This document shows positions 1 to 14,064 of a stretch of DNA of 64,000 nucleotides, piece after piece (the stretch's first letter is position 1; every line of letters starts with the position of its first letter). The notes beneath the pieces were generated by a model, which worked only from the letters and a program-made list of their open reading frames with translations, was not told where the DNA came from and made no database searches. The DNA comes from Serilophus lunatus (Eukaryota > Chordata > Aves > Passeriformes > Eurylaimidae): positions 878,189-942,188 of the forward strand of contig VXBA01000883.1 in assembly GCA_013399895.1 (NCBI GenBank). Direction: 5' to 3'. Both the position numbers and the translations under genes were made by a program.

Positions 1-538
1 CATTTCCTGCCAGCAACATTGGTTGTGTTGCCTGCAACTGTTCTGCTGCATGGAGCCTGTGTCCACAGCTGGAGGAGACTGAGACAGCAAATTAATGAGC
101 CTTTGGGAAGCTCAGGACATGGAAAATCTGGAGGCAAAATGGAATACTTTTCCTTGCTGTCCTCTGTTCCTGATGCACTTCAAAGCTGAGGTTTGAGAAC
201 ATCACCCATGTCTTAAGTGGATGCAATTCCACTAATTTCAATGGAGTTTTTTTCATCCAAAAAACCATTGAATTTATTCCAGAGATAATGCAACCCTTTG
301 AAAGTAAAACTGGTGGCTGTTTTAAAAAGGTTTTAAAAATACCCACTACACACTTTTATGTCTGCTTTTAGAATCAACACGGAGGAGCTGCCTTAAGAGT
401 CCAAGATTAAAGTGGAAGGAGTTATGAGCACTGTGTAAGATAATGAACCTCTATGTAACTACCTGCCTGAGAGAAAATGTGTCTACATGTTAATAAGGCC
501 ATTCTGCAGACACAAGCCATTTTGAGTACTTCATTTCA

Positions 539-554
539 TTTTTTTTTTTTTTTT
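539..554 (+). repeat. Poly(T) run, T16
   Basis: Sixteen uninterrupted T. No flanking retrocopy or SINE body was recognised, so it is best treated as a simple homopolymer. Confidence 0.85.
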
Positions 555-1343
555 GTGCCTTTTTTTGGGCTCTGTGAATGCTCTGATGAGATTTACCTGT
601 GTCCTGGCTGTGGGTGACTCAATTTTTCCTCCAAATTATCTGTTGTTATCCTAGCAGGAGGTTTGCCAGGTAGGCTGGAGTAAATTAATGATTAGACAGG
701 GGTTGCATATAATTTCTGCTTTGGATCAGTTATGTGGTTTCACAGTTCTTTGAGATTATTTTTGTACCAATGTAACAAGATCAAATTTAGAGAAATTCTT
801 GATTTATAGAGAAAAGAAGACAAGAAACAAAACAATTTATAAGCCCTTTGTCGTTTAAAGAGCTGGAGAAACATGGCATTTCCATTCTGATGTAACTTCC
901 TCCAGACATACAGTAAGCCCTGCCTGCCTGCCTTGGTGCTACTGACAGGGAGCAGCAAGATGCTGCAGGAGGGGCGGGGAACAAGGCACAGGTGACCTGA
1001 ACTCAGGGTGCTGCTGCTGTGGGCAACTTACTTCTTCCCTCTGCCTCTGTTTCTCCTCTCATCCTGTGTTCAGAAGATAAACTTTGAGACAGACTTGCCT
1101 CTTGCTCTGTAAATACAAAATGTGTAGCTTGATCAAGTTTGAGGTTGTGCTGTAGTCCAAAATATAGTCATGGTACAAACCCTGTTGGTTTGGTGTTCTG
1201 GCATCGCTCAGTTTAAGGGCTGCCATCTCTGAGGAGGGCAGAGAAGGAAGGTATGGACTGGGGATGCTAACTGAGAGTGTGGGTTATCCTGAGTATCCCT
1301 GATTTTTTTTGTGCCTGGCAGAAATATGTAAATCTTAGTGTCA

Positions 1344-1358
1344 TGTTGTTGTTGTTGT
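1344..1358 (+). repeat. Short (TTG)n microsatellite
   Basis: Five TGT/TTG units in a row, ending in TGTGTGGG. Confidence 0.8.
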
Positions 1359-1750
1359 GTGGGCAGTTGTTCATGTAGCAGTTTCATTATCCAGCAGCAG
1401 AAGCAGCCTATTGAACATAGAATTTGTTTCCAAGGAAATTGTTTCCTGGCCTCTAATCAAGTGGTTGTTTTTTAATGCTATAATATCAGATTATTCAATG
1501 TTGTTATATGGGTACTCTGCAGTGGTTTTCTATTGTTATAACATCAACATTTCATTAAGCTGAATGTTATTATGCAGTTTCAATTATCTGAGTCTTGCTT
1601 CTGCAGACATTTCTAACAACTGCATGTTAAAGCTAAGTGTTTAATTTATACATTTATCTGCTTATATGGAAGAGAGGAAAGCTCCCAGTTCTAGCCCAGC
1701 AGTGGAGAGCTGCCCCCCTCAAATGCCAGGAAGATCATCCTAAACTTTGC

Positions 1751-1812
1751 ATAGAAAAATAAATAGAAAAAAATTGAAAAAAATAGAAAAACTTATTAGA
1801 AAAATAGAAAAA
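1751..1812 (+). repeat. A-rich low-complexity patch built on ATAGAAAA
   Basis: The motif ATAGAAAAA recurs about four times with small variations. This is a degenerate A-rich tandem pattern rather than a transposon tail. Confidence 0.7.
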
Positions 1813-4800
1813 CCCTTAGCAGATGTGCTGATTTACCATACTTTTGGAAATTTATGAAAAATTAATAGTAAACATAGCAACTTGAAAGGGTAGTATAACC
1901 TGATGAGTCACAGAATACCTCTGGGCAAAGCAACCTGCTTAAGGCATAGCAAAAAGATTGAATAGGTTTTTTAATGATCTAAAAATTACTGGCTAGTGAA
2001 TTCTTGTTGTTATTCAACAAAACTACCACAGTAAGACACTGCAGCAATTAGGAGGATAAAGCAGGCAGCACAGACTATGCCCTTTCATGTGGTTTTTTGC
2101 ACACACACTTCAGACCTGTTTCACTGAGGCAGTGCCTGTGTTTTAAGGTACAGTGAACCTAAATGCAGTGTACCTAGAGGATAGGTACCAAGAGAGGAAC
2201 ATATGGATTTGTTACACAGCTTACCACTCTCTCCTAGTGAGAAGACAGAGGCACAGCAAGTGGAGAGAGTAGACCGTGTTGATGACTAGAACTAGCAGTG
2301 ACCTCCTGCAGGTAAGGGGGTTTGGGAAGCAAGTTATCCAGCAGCCCCATGTGTGTCAGCTGAGAGGCTGCTGGAGACCTGGCAGTGTGGGCTGAGCACA
2401 GGCAGCTCATGGCTCACCACTGCCTCTCATGGCAGAATTTTTGCCATCCAAATGGGTAACTTTGTCTGACTTGTCCCAAGATAAAATCAAGGAAGAATGG
2501 GGCCTTGTGAAGGAGAGAAAAAAAGTCTGATAGCTATGGAATGTCAGAGAAGGGCTTTATTCCAGTCCTGCTACCACCATTGGTGTTCCCAACATCTAGA
2601 AGAGCATTCTTATGAAAAATTCAAACTAATTTTATGACTGAAAGCAAGCATAGGAGGAAGGCTAACTCTGAATTTCTCTTCATCAGCTAATAAACAGTTC
2701 AGCTTTCTCTGTTTCTTAACTAGTGCTCTGATCTGTATTTCTGGGAACGCTGCGAGCCCCTTTCCAAATCTTACTCAGAGAGAGCCTTTGCCTCCTGTCC
2801 AGTGATGTGTCTGTAAGTCTTGCTTGAACTGTCTGCGCCGAATGAATGTTTCTGGGAGATGGCTTTGATGTTCAGTGTAGTTTTTAATTCAGTAGTGTGA
2901 GGCATTGTGCTGGGTACCAGGGACATGAGCCTTTTTAGACAGAATATTTTGCAAAATATATCAATTTATACTGCTTCAGAATAATGCAGGTAGCTTAAAT
3001 ATGAAGTATTCATTGTGAACTCTGATAAAATTTCAGATTGTTCACTTAATTTGCAGGCAGATCAATATACATGAAGGCAGAGACTTCAGTGATGCTCAGA
3101 GAATTTAGGCACACTGGTTCCACATTTTTTTAACTGGATTAATGATTCGAACTTAATGCGTAGCTGGCATTAAAGAACTCAAACCCTGGTTGTATATGTT
3201 ATATCAAATGCTACGATTTTCACAGTGCTAAAATATAATAAAGACTCTTCATGGCTCTACTTTGCTTCAGCTCCTAGCATCCATATGACTTCAACCTTGC
3301 TTTCAACTGCCATAACATTGTGATTTATATAGGTTTTTATGCTGAAACTGCTAAGTTAAACTTTCACAATAAGGAAGTTAAATCTCAAACAGGTCCTGAC
3401 AGCTCTATTAATCATGTAAAAGCCATGAGTTTTGTTATGCATCTTCAAATATAGAATTTTATGCATAATGAATTGCCTGTTTTAATCTGAATAGTCTACA
3501 CAGAGGAAAAACGTCTCTGTGAGAATAACAGCCTTGAGACTGTAGCTGTGCTGATGGACTAGGGCAGCCAGGCCAATCAAGGGAAACAGCAACAGGTGGT
3601 CAGAATAGTCACAGATAATTTACTGCAGCACAAGCAATGTAAGGGGTTCCTCAGCGGAAATGAGATGAGCTGCTAAACAGGCAAATCACTGAAAATTCAG
3701 AACTGGTTCTATCTAGTAGACATTGTTGTATAAGTATAAATCTGCTTCCTATCCCTGTACAGATTTCAAAAGACAAAAAAAGAAAAGGGAAAGTGAAGAA
3801 TGTGGTGCAATGTTTCTTTGATCTATGTCTTAAAGGTAGAACTGATTGGCACAAGGACTGCACTCTGTTCCCAGGCTGCTGAAAAGATGTTTGTATAAGT
3901 GAAGTGCAGCTGTCATGTGACCTGCTGTCACCTCCTGATCCTCCTTCATTCCTCACTAGACAAATACATCTTGTATAGCAGACAGCGCACAACCTGCAGA
4001 CAAAGTCCATCATATTATGGGCAAAGTGACTCATTCAGAGATATCTGCTGAATTTGGTGTTATGGCAAGGCCATGGAACTTGGCTGAATCTATGCTAAAA
4101 GTTTTGATGTTGTTGAGAACATGTATATATTGAAAAATCTATTTTTTCCTAGAATCCAAGTAACTGTAAAGTTAGTAGCAGCCAAGAATAGTTAATGATG
4201 TGACAAACTTCCAGTTTTTCCCAAACTACATTATAAATGCATGAGCTCCCAGTAATTTTGGTGATTCTTTTGTCCAACCTGTGAATTTTCTTTATTGTAT
4301 TCTCTAGAAGCTTAGAATGCCTTCCACAAAAATGGCTGTAGAAAGAGGAGTGTGCATGTAACCTTCTGACTTACAGAGCAGGGCAGGACTTCAGTGAACT
4401 CAGTATTTGAGGATTTTTTCTTTCCATAAAGAAATTCAGTATCTGCCACAGAAAATTCCTCCATCATCCTCTTTGTATAATGATCACATACTAAATATAT
4501 GTAACTATGTCATGGCTTATCTTACATCATGTTACTAAAATATCATGTTGGAGAAATTATTCCAGGCATGTTATAGCAGCACTGCAGGAATGTTATGTTA
4601 GGCAGAGTGTAAGACAAAAAAAAAGAAGCCCATGGAGGGCGGCCTGAGGTGTTACATTGAGCAAAGCAAGATGAGAGAGGATACAGAGGTGAAATGGATT
4701 TGGGGATATGCTCACACTGCAGCTTGGGGTCAGAGTCAAGGAGAGAATTCACTGGTTTTGTTTTCTAGAGTTGTCTTTGCTCTACGTTGTGTTATGTCCC

Positions 4801-6650
4801 TAATCAAAGACTACCTTTGCCTTAACTCTGCTTATTACTCTCATCTTCTGTTCTTGGGTTTTCCTCCTTGGGTGTATACTACAGAAATTCTGCTCTGTGG
4901 TTGTGCTGGATTTTGGGTGTCCTCTCTTCTGTGATATGCTACCAATGCTATTTATACTGGATTCAGGAGAAAAAGAAACACTGGGGGCTTCCTGGCATCA
5001 ACATAAAAATGTTTAAAAGAAACTTTGACATTCCCCTTTACAGCCTTGTGTAGGTACAGCAGTTTGTTTGGTTCATTGCTTGGAAAGTCTCCATTCTTGG
5101 TAACTCAGCTACTTTTAATGTTTAAGTATAAGTTACAATCTGGTGGGAAATGAAACACTGTTGTTTGTACATTATAGCTCCTTGTCTTTGAGTATAATTG
5201 CAATTATGTTCTGTAGTTATAACAAATACTCTGAATGTATTACAAGAAGGAAGGAGGGAAGGAAAAACCTGCTGCATTGCAGTCCAGAGCCTGTTCTCAA
5301 TTCCTAATATAATTTACTGACAACAAATTCTGCGAATTATTCATAAAACAGCAGTGGGCCTCATTTAACAACATGACAGAACTGCATGCAATTAGACGTA
5401 CTTTAAAATGTTTTTCTTCCCCTATAGGTCAATTGTCCTGGCTATAAATGTTGCTAAAACCACATATACAGTTTTTCACTGCAAAGTGCAGTGCAGCCAT
5501 CTGGCTCTTAGTCTGGGAGTACCTGGTGAATGCTCCAGGTGATTCAGTCTCCAGTGGCCTGCTCTGAATACCTGTCTCTTCTCAAGACTCACAAAGGGCA
5601 CAGAGCTTTGTAGAGACACACTTGGAGCCATGCTGTATCCACAGATCATCCAGAACCACTGCAGATCACCCATTTCATCCAAAGGAGAGTCAACAATTCC
5701 AAACTTTTATTTACTCATCTCAGTATGATAGGAATTCACCAAATCAGCCCATTTCTCTACATGCTAAAGTAGAAAATGTACCTTTCTGATATGTGTCTAG
5801 AAAAGTTTTTCAGCTGTCACTTAAATTACAACACTTTGGTTTTTATATGAAATCTTAGTTCTGTGGCAGTTTTCCAAGAAATTGGAACCCAATGCCACTG
5901 AGTTGAAGTCAGGTACAGTCAGATATGTCTGAAATAACTGGTAAATATCAGTTGCCTTTCTGAAGCCAACTGCTTCATTAAATCTGCTTAAGGGGAAGAT
6001 GAGCTGCTGCTGCATGGTCTTTCCATCGCAGAGTTTGAGTGTGAAATGCTAAAAAAAAGTATGAACACATAAATCTCATCAAATATTCCTTTTCCTAATG
6101 TTTAAAATCTTAATTCAAAACTCCCTGAAGACAAGGGGGATCTTTCTGTTAATTCAGTGAGGTTTAGATCAAGCTGTGAATGTTTGAATAATGGCTGTTA
6201 TGTGCCATTTAGATAATTACCTCTTTCTTTCTTCCCTTTCAGATTGTTCAAGTTTGCTTTGCCTACAGCATTATTTTGCATGTCATTTGTTTCTCTCTAC
6301 TGCTTCTATGCCAGTGGCCTAACCATAAATGGGACTTACATTAGATATATAATTATGTTTTCTGAGTACATATTGAACATTTATTCATGTTTACAGATTA
6401 AAAAAAATCCCCAGGCATATACGTATTTGAGTCAGATAATCCTATACAGACTTTGGATGCCAGTCCTGTTTAAGAGAAATTATAAGTTAAAAGGGTGTGG
6501 CATTGACAGTCTTTTATGCCCAGTTCAGCACTTCCTTTGTCAATCCTCACCTTGTCAAATCTTTGTGAAAGTTAACGACTCAATCATACTATTTTTCAAG
6601 CTATGAGAAGTAAGACCAATGTATCTGATGGAAGGAGTTTATCTTTCTAA

Positions 6651-6889
6651 CTGAAGGAGAACAGGTTTAGAGTAGATATTAGGAAAAAATTCTTTTACTG
6701 TGAGGGTGATGAGGCCTTGGCACAGGTTGCTCAGAGAAGCTGTGGCTGTTCCATCTCTGGATGTGTTCAAGGCCGGGCTAGATGAGGCTCTGAGCAACTG
6801 GTCTAGTGGAAAGGGTCGCTGGCAGGGAGGTTAGAACAGGATGACCTTTTAGGTTTCTTCCAACCCAGACTATTCTATGGTTTTACGAT
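6651..6889 (+). mobile_element. CR1 LINE, 5'-truncated 3' tail
   Basis: About 240 bases match the 3' untranslated end of a CR1 retrotransposon in sense orientation. The order of landmarks fits the family: AGTAGATATTAGGAAAAAAT, then a CACAGGTTGCTCAGAGAAGC block, then GGGCTAGATGAGGCTCTGAG, then TTTCTTCCAACCCAGAC and a terminal TATTCTATGG. Only the non-coding tail is present, as is usual for CR1, which is normally truncated at the 5' end during target-primed insertion. Divergence is obvious, so the copy is not young. The start is approximate because the first bases are decayed. Confidence 0.9.
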
Positions 6890-7919
6890 CTAATCGTAAG
6901 CACAGTGGATGCTGAGAGCCAAATTATCAGGCGAGTTTAAACCAAGAGCACAGCATTAACTTCTGCAGGCTGTGGTGATTTATCTCCTCTGGTGACCAGA
7001 CTCACGCAGACTCCAAAATAGAAAGGACAACTTAAAAAAGGGGTGAGACTGTCAAAGGACAGGTTCTTCATGACTTTTATTTCATAATTTGTACACAAAT
7101 GTGCTGCCCCACCGTACATTTAAAATAATGCCTGGACCATACAAGACTCAATTTCCATACTCCAGATAGTGGAAAGAGATCACATTCTTAAAATTTAAAA
7201 GTTCAGGTTTTGACACAGTTTTCTCATAAATAAATCATATTTGGTGAAAGTAGGAGAAAAAACTCTCATTAGTAATGCAAGTTTTCAGTTCATTAAGTCC
7301 TTTGAGTAATGCCTGGAGGTTGAAGAAGTCCCTAGTGGTTCTTTGGAATCTCAACAGGTGCTTCCAAAACCCATTTAGAACCTTATGATAACCCTGGGGA
7401 TTAAGAAATTAGTACAAAGAGACACTTAGAGGGGTTGGATTCTTTTCTCCATCTCAGCTCAGTACTCCATCCTCCTAGTCATGGCACTGAAGCACAGGTT
7501 TACTGGGCTTATACATTTCAGTGCTTCCATGAAATGGTGCAGATGAGAGAAGAAGGAGTCAGGGTTAGAAGGACAGGAAAGCACATCAGAAGCAGAAAGA
7601 GGGAAGTTAGATAAATAGAAAAATAGTTGTTTCTAGAAAGAGGCAATGAGAGAGAAGCAATGCTGTGTAAGGGAGATCTGTTAATTGGAAAACATCTTGC
7701 AAAAATTCCAAGGAAGAAGAGGTTTTATTGAACAGGGATTTTTTTCCAAAATTGTGGAATGTTTATGAGAGGGGCAGGGATCTCCTACAAAGTCCTTTAT
7801 CTGAAATGTTAATGTCCACTGGAATAAGAAAATCTTACTTTCTCTCAAGCTGAAATGTCTAATTTTAGGACTGACAAAAATTTTATGAGAAATTTTCATG
7901 AAGATGGAGTGTGCCCTGG

Positions 7920-7945
7920 AAAAAAAAAAAAAAAGAGAGAAAAAA
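7920..7945 (+). repeat. Poly(A) run with GAGAG interruption
   Basis: Fifteen A, then GAGAG, then six A. No retrocopy body is recognised upstream. Confidence 0.8.
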
Positions 7946-10900
7946 CAAGGAAGAGGATTTCAAAGTAATTTTTCAATCTATGAAAATGAAATTTACCCAA
8001 ATCTTCCAGAAATATTAATTGAGAGTGAAAGCAAACACTCAGAAAACAGCCATTGGCAGATCTCCCTTGGCCTGCTGAGATCTTGGCTCCCATGAAGATC
8101 CTCATCTTGGATTTTAAAACACTAATGACAGATGGGTACCCTGAATACCAGGCAAAGATTGACCACTATTTCTGGCCTAGGAAACACTTAAAACAGGACA
8201 CCTTAACAAGAGAAACTGAAGCTGCAGGTCATGCAAGCACAGTTGCATGGGATTCCTGCTTATTGTCAAGAAGGTATGTCTTGTCTCTTTTCCTCACTGT
8301 GACCAAAAATCTACTCAGAACCATAAAAATGATTGCACAAAAATAAAATAGAGTTTATCTCTAATTATGTGGAGAAGACCCTTCTATAGGGGGAGAAAAA
8401 ATGGAATCAAACCACATTCACAAATTCACAAGTGAATTTTCTCCTTTTCCTTTTATATTCAGAGCTAGTTCCTCATGGAGCAGTCCATCAACAAACATGC
8501 AGAAGCGCAAAAGCTTATTAAGGAAACTCATTAAAAAAAGAATCCACATTTGCTTTTCCTTACAGCCAGGGCACTTGGTTATGTGCAGCATTCAGCTGTT
8601 GTCTTTCTCAATAGATGCTCTTTCAAGCTGTTGAAAAGGAAACTGTGAGGCAATAAATGCTAACAAAGAACTATGCAACAATTTCCTATAATGATAAGGA
8701 AATTCAGCTATTTCTGTAAAGGAGTGTTTTGCTTTCTAGAAGTCTTTGAGCATCAGGGCTTTGGAGCTATGTATAGTAGCTGTTGCTGCAGGAATCCAAT
8801 TGGCCTTTAAAAGAGGGATTTTAACCCGTAAGTTCATCTAAGCTGTGATGTTGCACGAGTGTGGAAAGGCAAGGAGGCAAGGTGAGCAACCTCCTTCTGT
8901 GCTGATCGGGCTGCTCCAGCTGGCATATCAGATGAGCAGAACCAAGGTTCCCACCCTGTGTTTTTGTGTAACCACTTCCTGTCCAGACAGATCCTGTCCT
9001 TCTGCAGGGTGTGCAATGCCACTCTTTGAAGGATGTTCTTGAGGTGAGAGTTACTCGAGGTCTAAGCCATAAAACTATTCTGTTGTTCTGTTAAGATTGA
9101 ACCATATGGAAAGTTGGCGTTAGCAAAGCCCCCTCCTTACCGATAGAGGTGCTGAGGGTTTGGTAAGACTGACCTCTGGGACTTGTGTGACCAAGGAGCC
9201 AAGGAAATAAGACCCTGCGAAGTATTGGAGGGAGAGTGACAACATAGAGTGTCTGGATTTGAGAATGTGCAATTCCCTTAGAAAATACACATCAGCATCT
9301 TAGAGAGCTTTCAGCTGTCTGTTTCTATGGATCTCTCTTCAGTAAAGCATAAAAGCCTACCTTAATAACAATGAAATGCATGGAAAAACGATGGCAACGC
9401 TGATTTATAGTTGTCTTTTATGGAAGAAGGCTGACGAATTTAAAGCAAGCAGACACACAGGTCTGTCTTTGAGTAGCTTGGAGGTGGTTAAAGAGATCAG
9501 TTACAGATAAATCTCTGATATTTCACTTGCAATAATGGCTGAGGTTCTTTTCATACCAAATATTTCCCAGAGACCTAATCTATTACATAAAGTTTCTAGG
9601 TCAAAAACATGGCCCATAAAGAGAAAGGAAGTTAATTTTGCTTTGAAGTAAAACTTCAAACTTGTTTTGGCAAGTTTCTTTTTAATTTCTTTTCTTTAAC
9701 TGCTTTCTTTGAACTCAAAACTGTTTCCTCTTTGGGGCTATAGTCAGACACTTAACACCATATCAACATCATATTTCTGTAGTTTATTATGGCTAGGCAG
9801 AAAAATCCCTGGCAGGCCAGAATCTTCTGGGCTCAGTTAGTGTGAAGTGTAGAACTCAAAAGTTGAGATAGATGCTCAAATGGAAAGCCCCATATGACCT
9901 AAAGATATCTTTCTAGCAGTTCTGATTCCTCAGCATCAATCACAGATGCTCTCTTTTAGTTTTTCCCTGATTTTCCTGAGGAAGGAAGCAGTAGTCCTCT
10001 GAGGTGAGCATGGTACTCATTCTAAAAGCTAAGCTGAGTCTCTTGGCCATTTTTCAACGCCACGGCATTCCCCGCTGGTGACCTGCACTAATGCTAATAA
10101 AGTATTCAGTGCAGTAGGTTGTTCTTGCCTTTCTGGAGAAGAGTAGGAGAGAGACAAGATGGTGAAAAAACCTTTACTTGTCTGGTGCACCCACTTCAAG
10201 CCTTCTTTTGATGGACCACAGTTTCCTGTGTTGGGTATCTGCAGAGCTCCTTAAGACCTGAACAGGAGCGACAGTGGAGCAACAGCGTGGGGACCCAGGA
10301 CTGTGACAGGCACGCTTCCTTTGCTTAATTGCTGCTGTGCCTGCTCTGTTCTGCTCTCACAGGTAACAAATCATTTAGAGTAAGGAAAAGACATAATTGT
10401 GGCTCCCTTTCTTCTCTACATTCGCCTGGAGAATTTATTGGGCATTGGAAGTCGCTTTGGCTCCAGTGTTTGAGAAGTGACATTAGAAATGACATTTCCT
10501 TAAGCATGCCTAGGGATTAGATCTCTTCTCAGGCTCTGGCTAAGGGATAATCAGCAGGTCAGACACTAATTGTGTCAAAGCTGCTGCACTGGGGGATTCA
10601 TAGCAGCTTCTTTCTCAGCTGTACCTCTCTACAGCACAGGTTGTGAACCATGTGCTGTAGAATGGTGGAAACATATAAGGCTGGTGGACACAGTGCAAAC
10701 ACATAGGACACTACAAACTGTCTTTAAAAGATGTTTTTCTTTCTCTAAGTTCTGGGTATTTTCTAGATTAATTTCTTCTGTTAAGTTCTTTGGGAATTTT
10801 TGTTTATTTTGTTTCTCAAAAAGGCCTGTGTAACTACTGTAGTTTTTCATGCTGCCAATGCATTCCTGCATTAAAAGATAAAGTAAAACTTCAGATTTTA

Positions 10901-13900
10901 TCTTAAAGCTTTGAGCTTTCGATTCCAAGTCAACCTATGGCAATAGGGATTCATGACCAATGTACTCCTCTATGTGGCCTCAGTCCAGCAAAGCACTTAA
11001 GCACATGCTTAATTTTAATTTTGAACTAAATGGGGCAATGAATCACATGCTCTAAATGAGGTTAAAATTAACCATGTGTCTCTGCTTTCCTGGATGAGGG
11101 CTGTGTACACTATTTCCACTTGCCAGCATTTCCATTACTGAGAAATACTCATTCTTCTCCCTCTTTACATTCTGTGTCTTAATTTTTCTTGAATAGTTTT
11201 CTTTGCCTCTTCATCAGATGGGTCTTATTGTTGTGAAAACCTATGATATCAATCCAGCATGCATAAACTTTTAGCAAGATAGAATTCCAGGGCAAGTGCC
11301 CAGTGTAATTTTTTCTCTTTTGTCTTTTTGAGACTCCTTTAGCTTATTCATAGATATATGAGAATTAAAAGGCAATTTGAAACAGCTATTGCTGCCCCTT
11401 CTGATCAAAGAATTTTAAAATTGTATTTGCCATATCGAAAATACCCTAGAGACTGGAAGGATTTGTGATGATTTGCAGTCATCTGATTAGAAGCAAAAAA
11501 TCAGAAATTAATTTCAGTCAGTTCTATATGCAGCATCTTTTGAAAGATGGAGATAAGGTGATCTCTTTCCCCTATCTTATGTTGTAAATCATTCAGCTGA
11601 GTATATCAAAATGATCTCTCATCATTTTTATTAATATGACACAAACTCCTGGATGTGTATTAGAATAACAGAGTAATGTGCAGAAAGAAGTGAAGGGAAC
11701 AAGAGCCTAGCTATTTGTTTTTATTTTATTTTAAAATGTTATTCTTGCAGGAAGGGTCACTTGCAGCTTCTTATAATCAGCCTAAAGCTTTGGTCTCATT
11801 GATATCTGAGGGAATGAATGCACATGGATTGTGGCAGTACTCAGCACACAGCAAGGCAAAACAAGGTGTAAGGAAAACATCTATTAGTAGATGTTTTTCA
11901 GCTGCTGGTTTCCATTTCTTCTTCACTTTGACTGTGTGTTTTGAACTCGATGAAGAGCTTTTTTCCCCTCTCTCTATTTCTGCATTTCCTTTCATAGTTT
12001 CATTCTTGCTTTCAGTGGAGCTTTGTTCCCAGTTCTTTAGCCACACATAAAGGAGAGGAGGGAAAAAAGATATTTCCTGTTAATATCAGGATCATGTTTT
12101 ATAGTACAGTTACTGTGAAATCTGTTTTCCATTTGAATTATCTGTGCCTCAGTATTACCTATTAATGCTCCCAGCAAGGGGGTTTATCCCAATCCTTTAC
12201 ATAAATAGGAAATATTTTTGTTCCGGGAACCCATTCAGAACTTGCTCCAGCTGTTGCATGTGTGGCTAAATAATGTTTCTTAGAGCTTTTCATATTCTCT
12301 TTTTATTCTTTTAATGGAAGAATTTTCCTTTAAATTTGGGAAATATTATTGATTCCCTGGGTCAATTCACAGAAACATTAAATTTCATTTTTTGTTGACC
12401 TGAGTAATTTCTTATGTTTACTTAGTGGTAACATTTTAAAAATATTAATACTGTGAACTCCTTCTAATAGTCCTGCCTAAAGATTCTTTTTGTATCCATT
12501 CAATTGCTGTATATTTTCAACTAAATTGACATTACTCAAGCATTAGGTAAGGGCTGCTTACAACTTCTAACTCTAGTTGGTACCTACTGGAGGCTATTTC
12601 TACATGCACAGAGACACCTACGAGTTCCTTGTGGATGCATATTATGTACTTTATTGTTATTATTTAAGGTTAGGCTTATGCAACAAAACCCTTACACCAG
12701 GTATCAGTGTATCATGTCAAACATGTGCCAAAACTTTGTCTCAGAGTGAAGACCTCACAAATAATCTTCAGTATCCAAACATTTCTGTTTTGTTGGTTTC
12801 AATCCACTTCTCTTTGTTTCAGTTATGTATAAAAAGAATAAGGAGATGTTTTTTCTTACCTCTTTTTCCTCTTCTTTGTAGTGTATCGATTGCTTTGCAC
12901 TTCCTTAGGAAGATCAATATTCCATTAGGAGCAGAGGAATAGCACTATAGGAGAAAAAAGAACAGCTGTTGCCAGAATTGAAAGCTCAGTGTTGGAAGAC
13001 AAAAGGGTTTTTTTTTTTTCCACAAGTGGGATGAAAATCTTTTGGGTAACTGAGCAAATGACCATGCATTTTTACAGACCGGCTGACAGGATGTAGCTGT
13101 TATTGTCAAGAGAAATTGGTTTGCCTATCTCCACCAAATCTTCATTTAGCCAAGAAAGTACCTAATAAATGTGCTAAAGGAAAAGATTTAGCAAAGTGGT
13201 ACCAAGCTGGAGTGCGACAGAGGATAGAAGGATGCTCTGTTTACCTTCACTGCCGCATGGTGCATAGAAACTGTCACACCCAATGCCTGTTTTGTCCCAC
13301 AGCTTGTGTTTCTCTACTGTGAGACTGCTCATGCAAGTAGAGCCAGTGCAGCTAGGCCCTCTCAGAAGATATTTTCCAGAGTTTTGAAAGATGTGTGTGG
13401 TGTTGCTCTTCTTTAATTTTCTCAATTGTATTTTCATAATGAATAGAAACCTGTATAATCATATAATAAGGCCCAGATATAATTAAAAATCTTTACAATA
13501 TATCATGAATAAATGCAAGTTTCCTAAAATGAAGACACTTTTTAAGATTAATGGAGGAATTATTTGTGTTTGCAGGTCTGGAGTCAAATGATTTGCTGTG
13601 TAATGGGAGGTACCTATTGATTTCCAGCACTTCACACATTTAGCAAAAAATTTAGTTTGGCAATCCTGGAAATATTCATTATTATTTCGTGGCCTCAATA
13701 GAGCCCAGATTTCTACCTTTACATATTCTGTACAACAGATGCAGAGCAGCCATACAAAATTTTATTATCATGACTCAGTTCCCCTGTTGTCCCTAAATTT
13801 CAGTATTGGCCCCACTGTGTCCTCTGGGGATTAACACTGGTGATAAGTTTGACTTTTATTCCAAAAACGATTTCTACACTTGCTTAAATGCTTGAATGGA

Positions 13901-14034
13901 CCCAGGAGAGGCTGAATTCCTACAAGTCCCATATATCAGGTACAGCTTTTAACTTCAGGTCACAGTGGCATCCTTGGTATAACCTGAGAATTTTTTCAGA
14001 TTATTATTTTTAAGAATTTTTTTGTAGACACATG

Positions 14035-14064
14035 CACACACACACACACATATATATATATATA
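14035..14064 (+). repeat. (CA)8(TA)7 compound microsatellite
   Basis: Eight CA units run directly into seven TA units. A compound dinucleotide array like this is prone to length polymorphism. Confidence 0.95.

Larger units (their letters stand above)
1..6650. other. Non-coding single-copy DNA, no gene seen
   Basis: A+T-rich sequence with scattered stop codons in all frames. Short open frames, the longest 127 codons on the minus strand at 3651-4034, show no recognisable domain. It holds a T16 run (539-554), a (TTG)n run (1344-1358) and an A-rich patch (1751-1812). A good-looking splice-acceptor tract lies just before 6244 and is discussed as a finding. No repeat family was recognised before the CR1 at 6651. 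Confidence 0.7.

Noticed and set aside
3651..4034. 127-codon minus-strand frame
   Set aside because: No domain or motif recognised, and its length is not unusual for 64 kb read in six frames.
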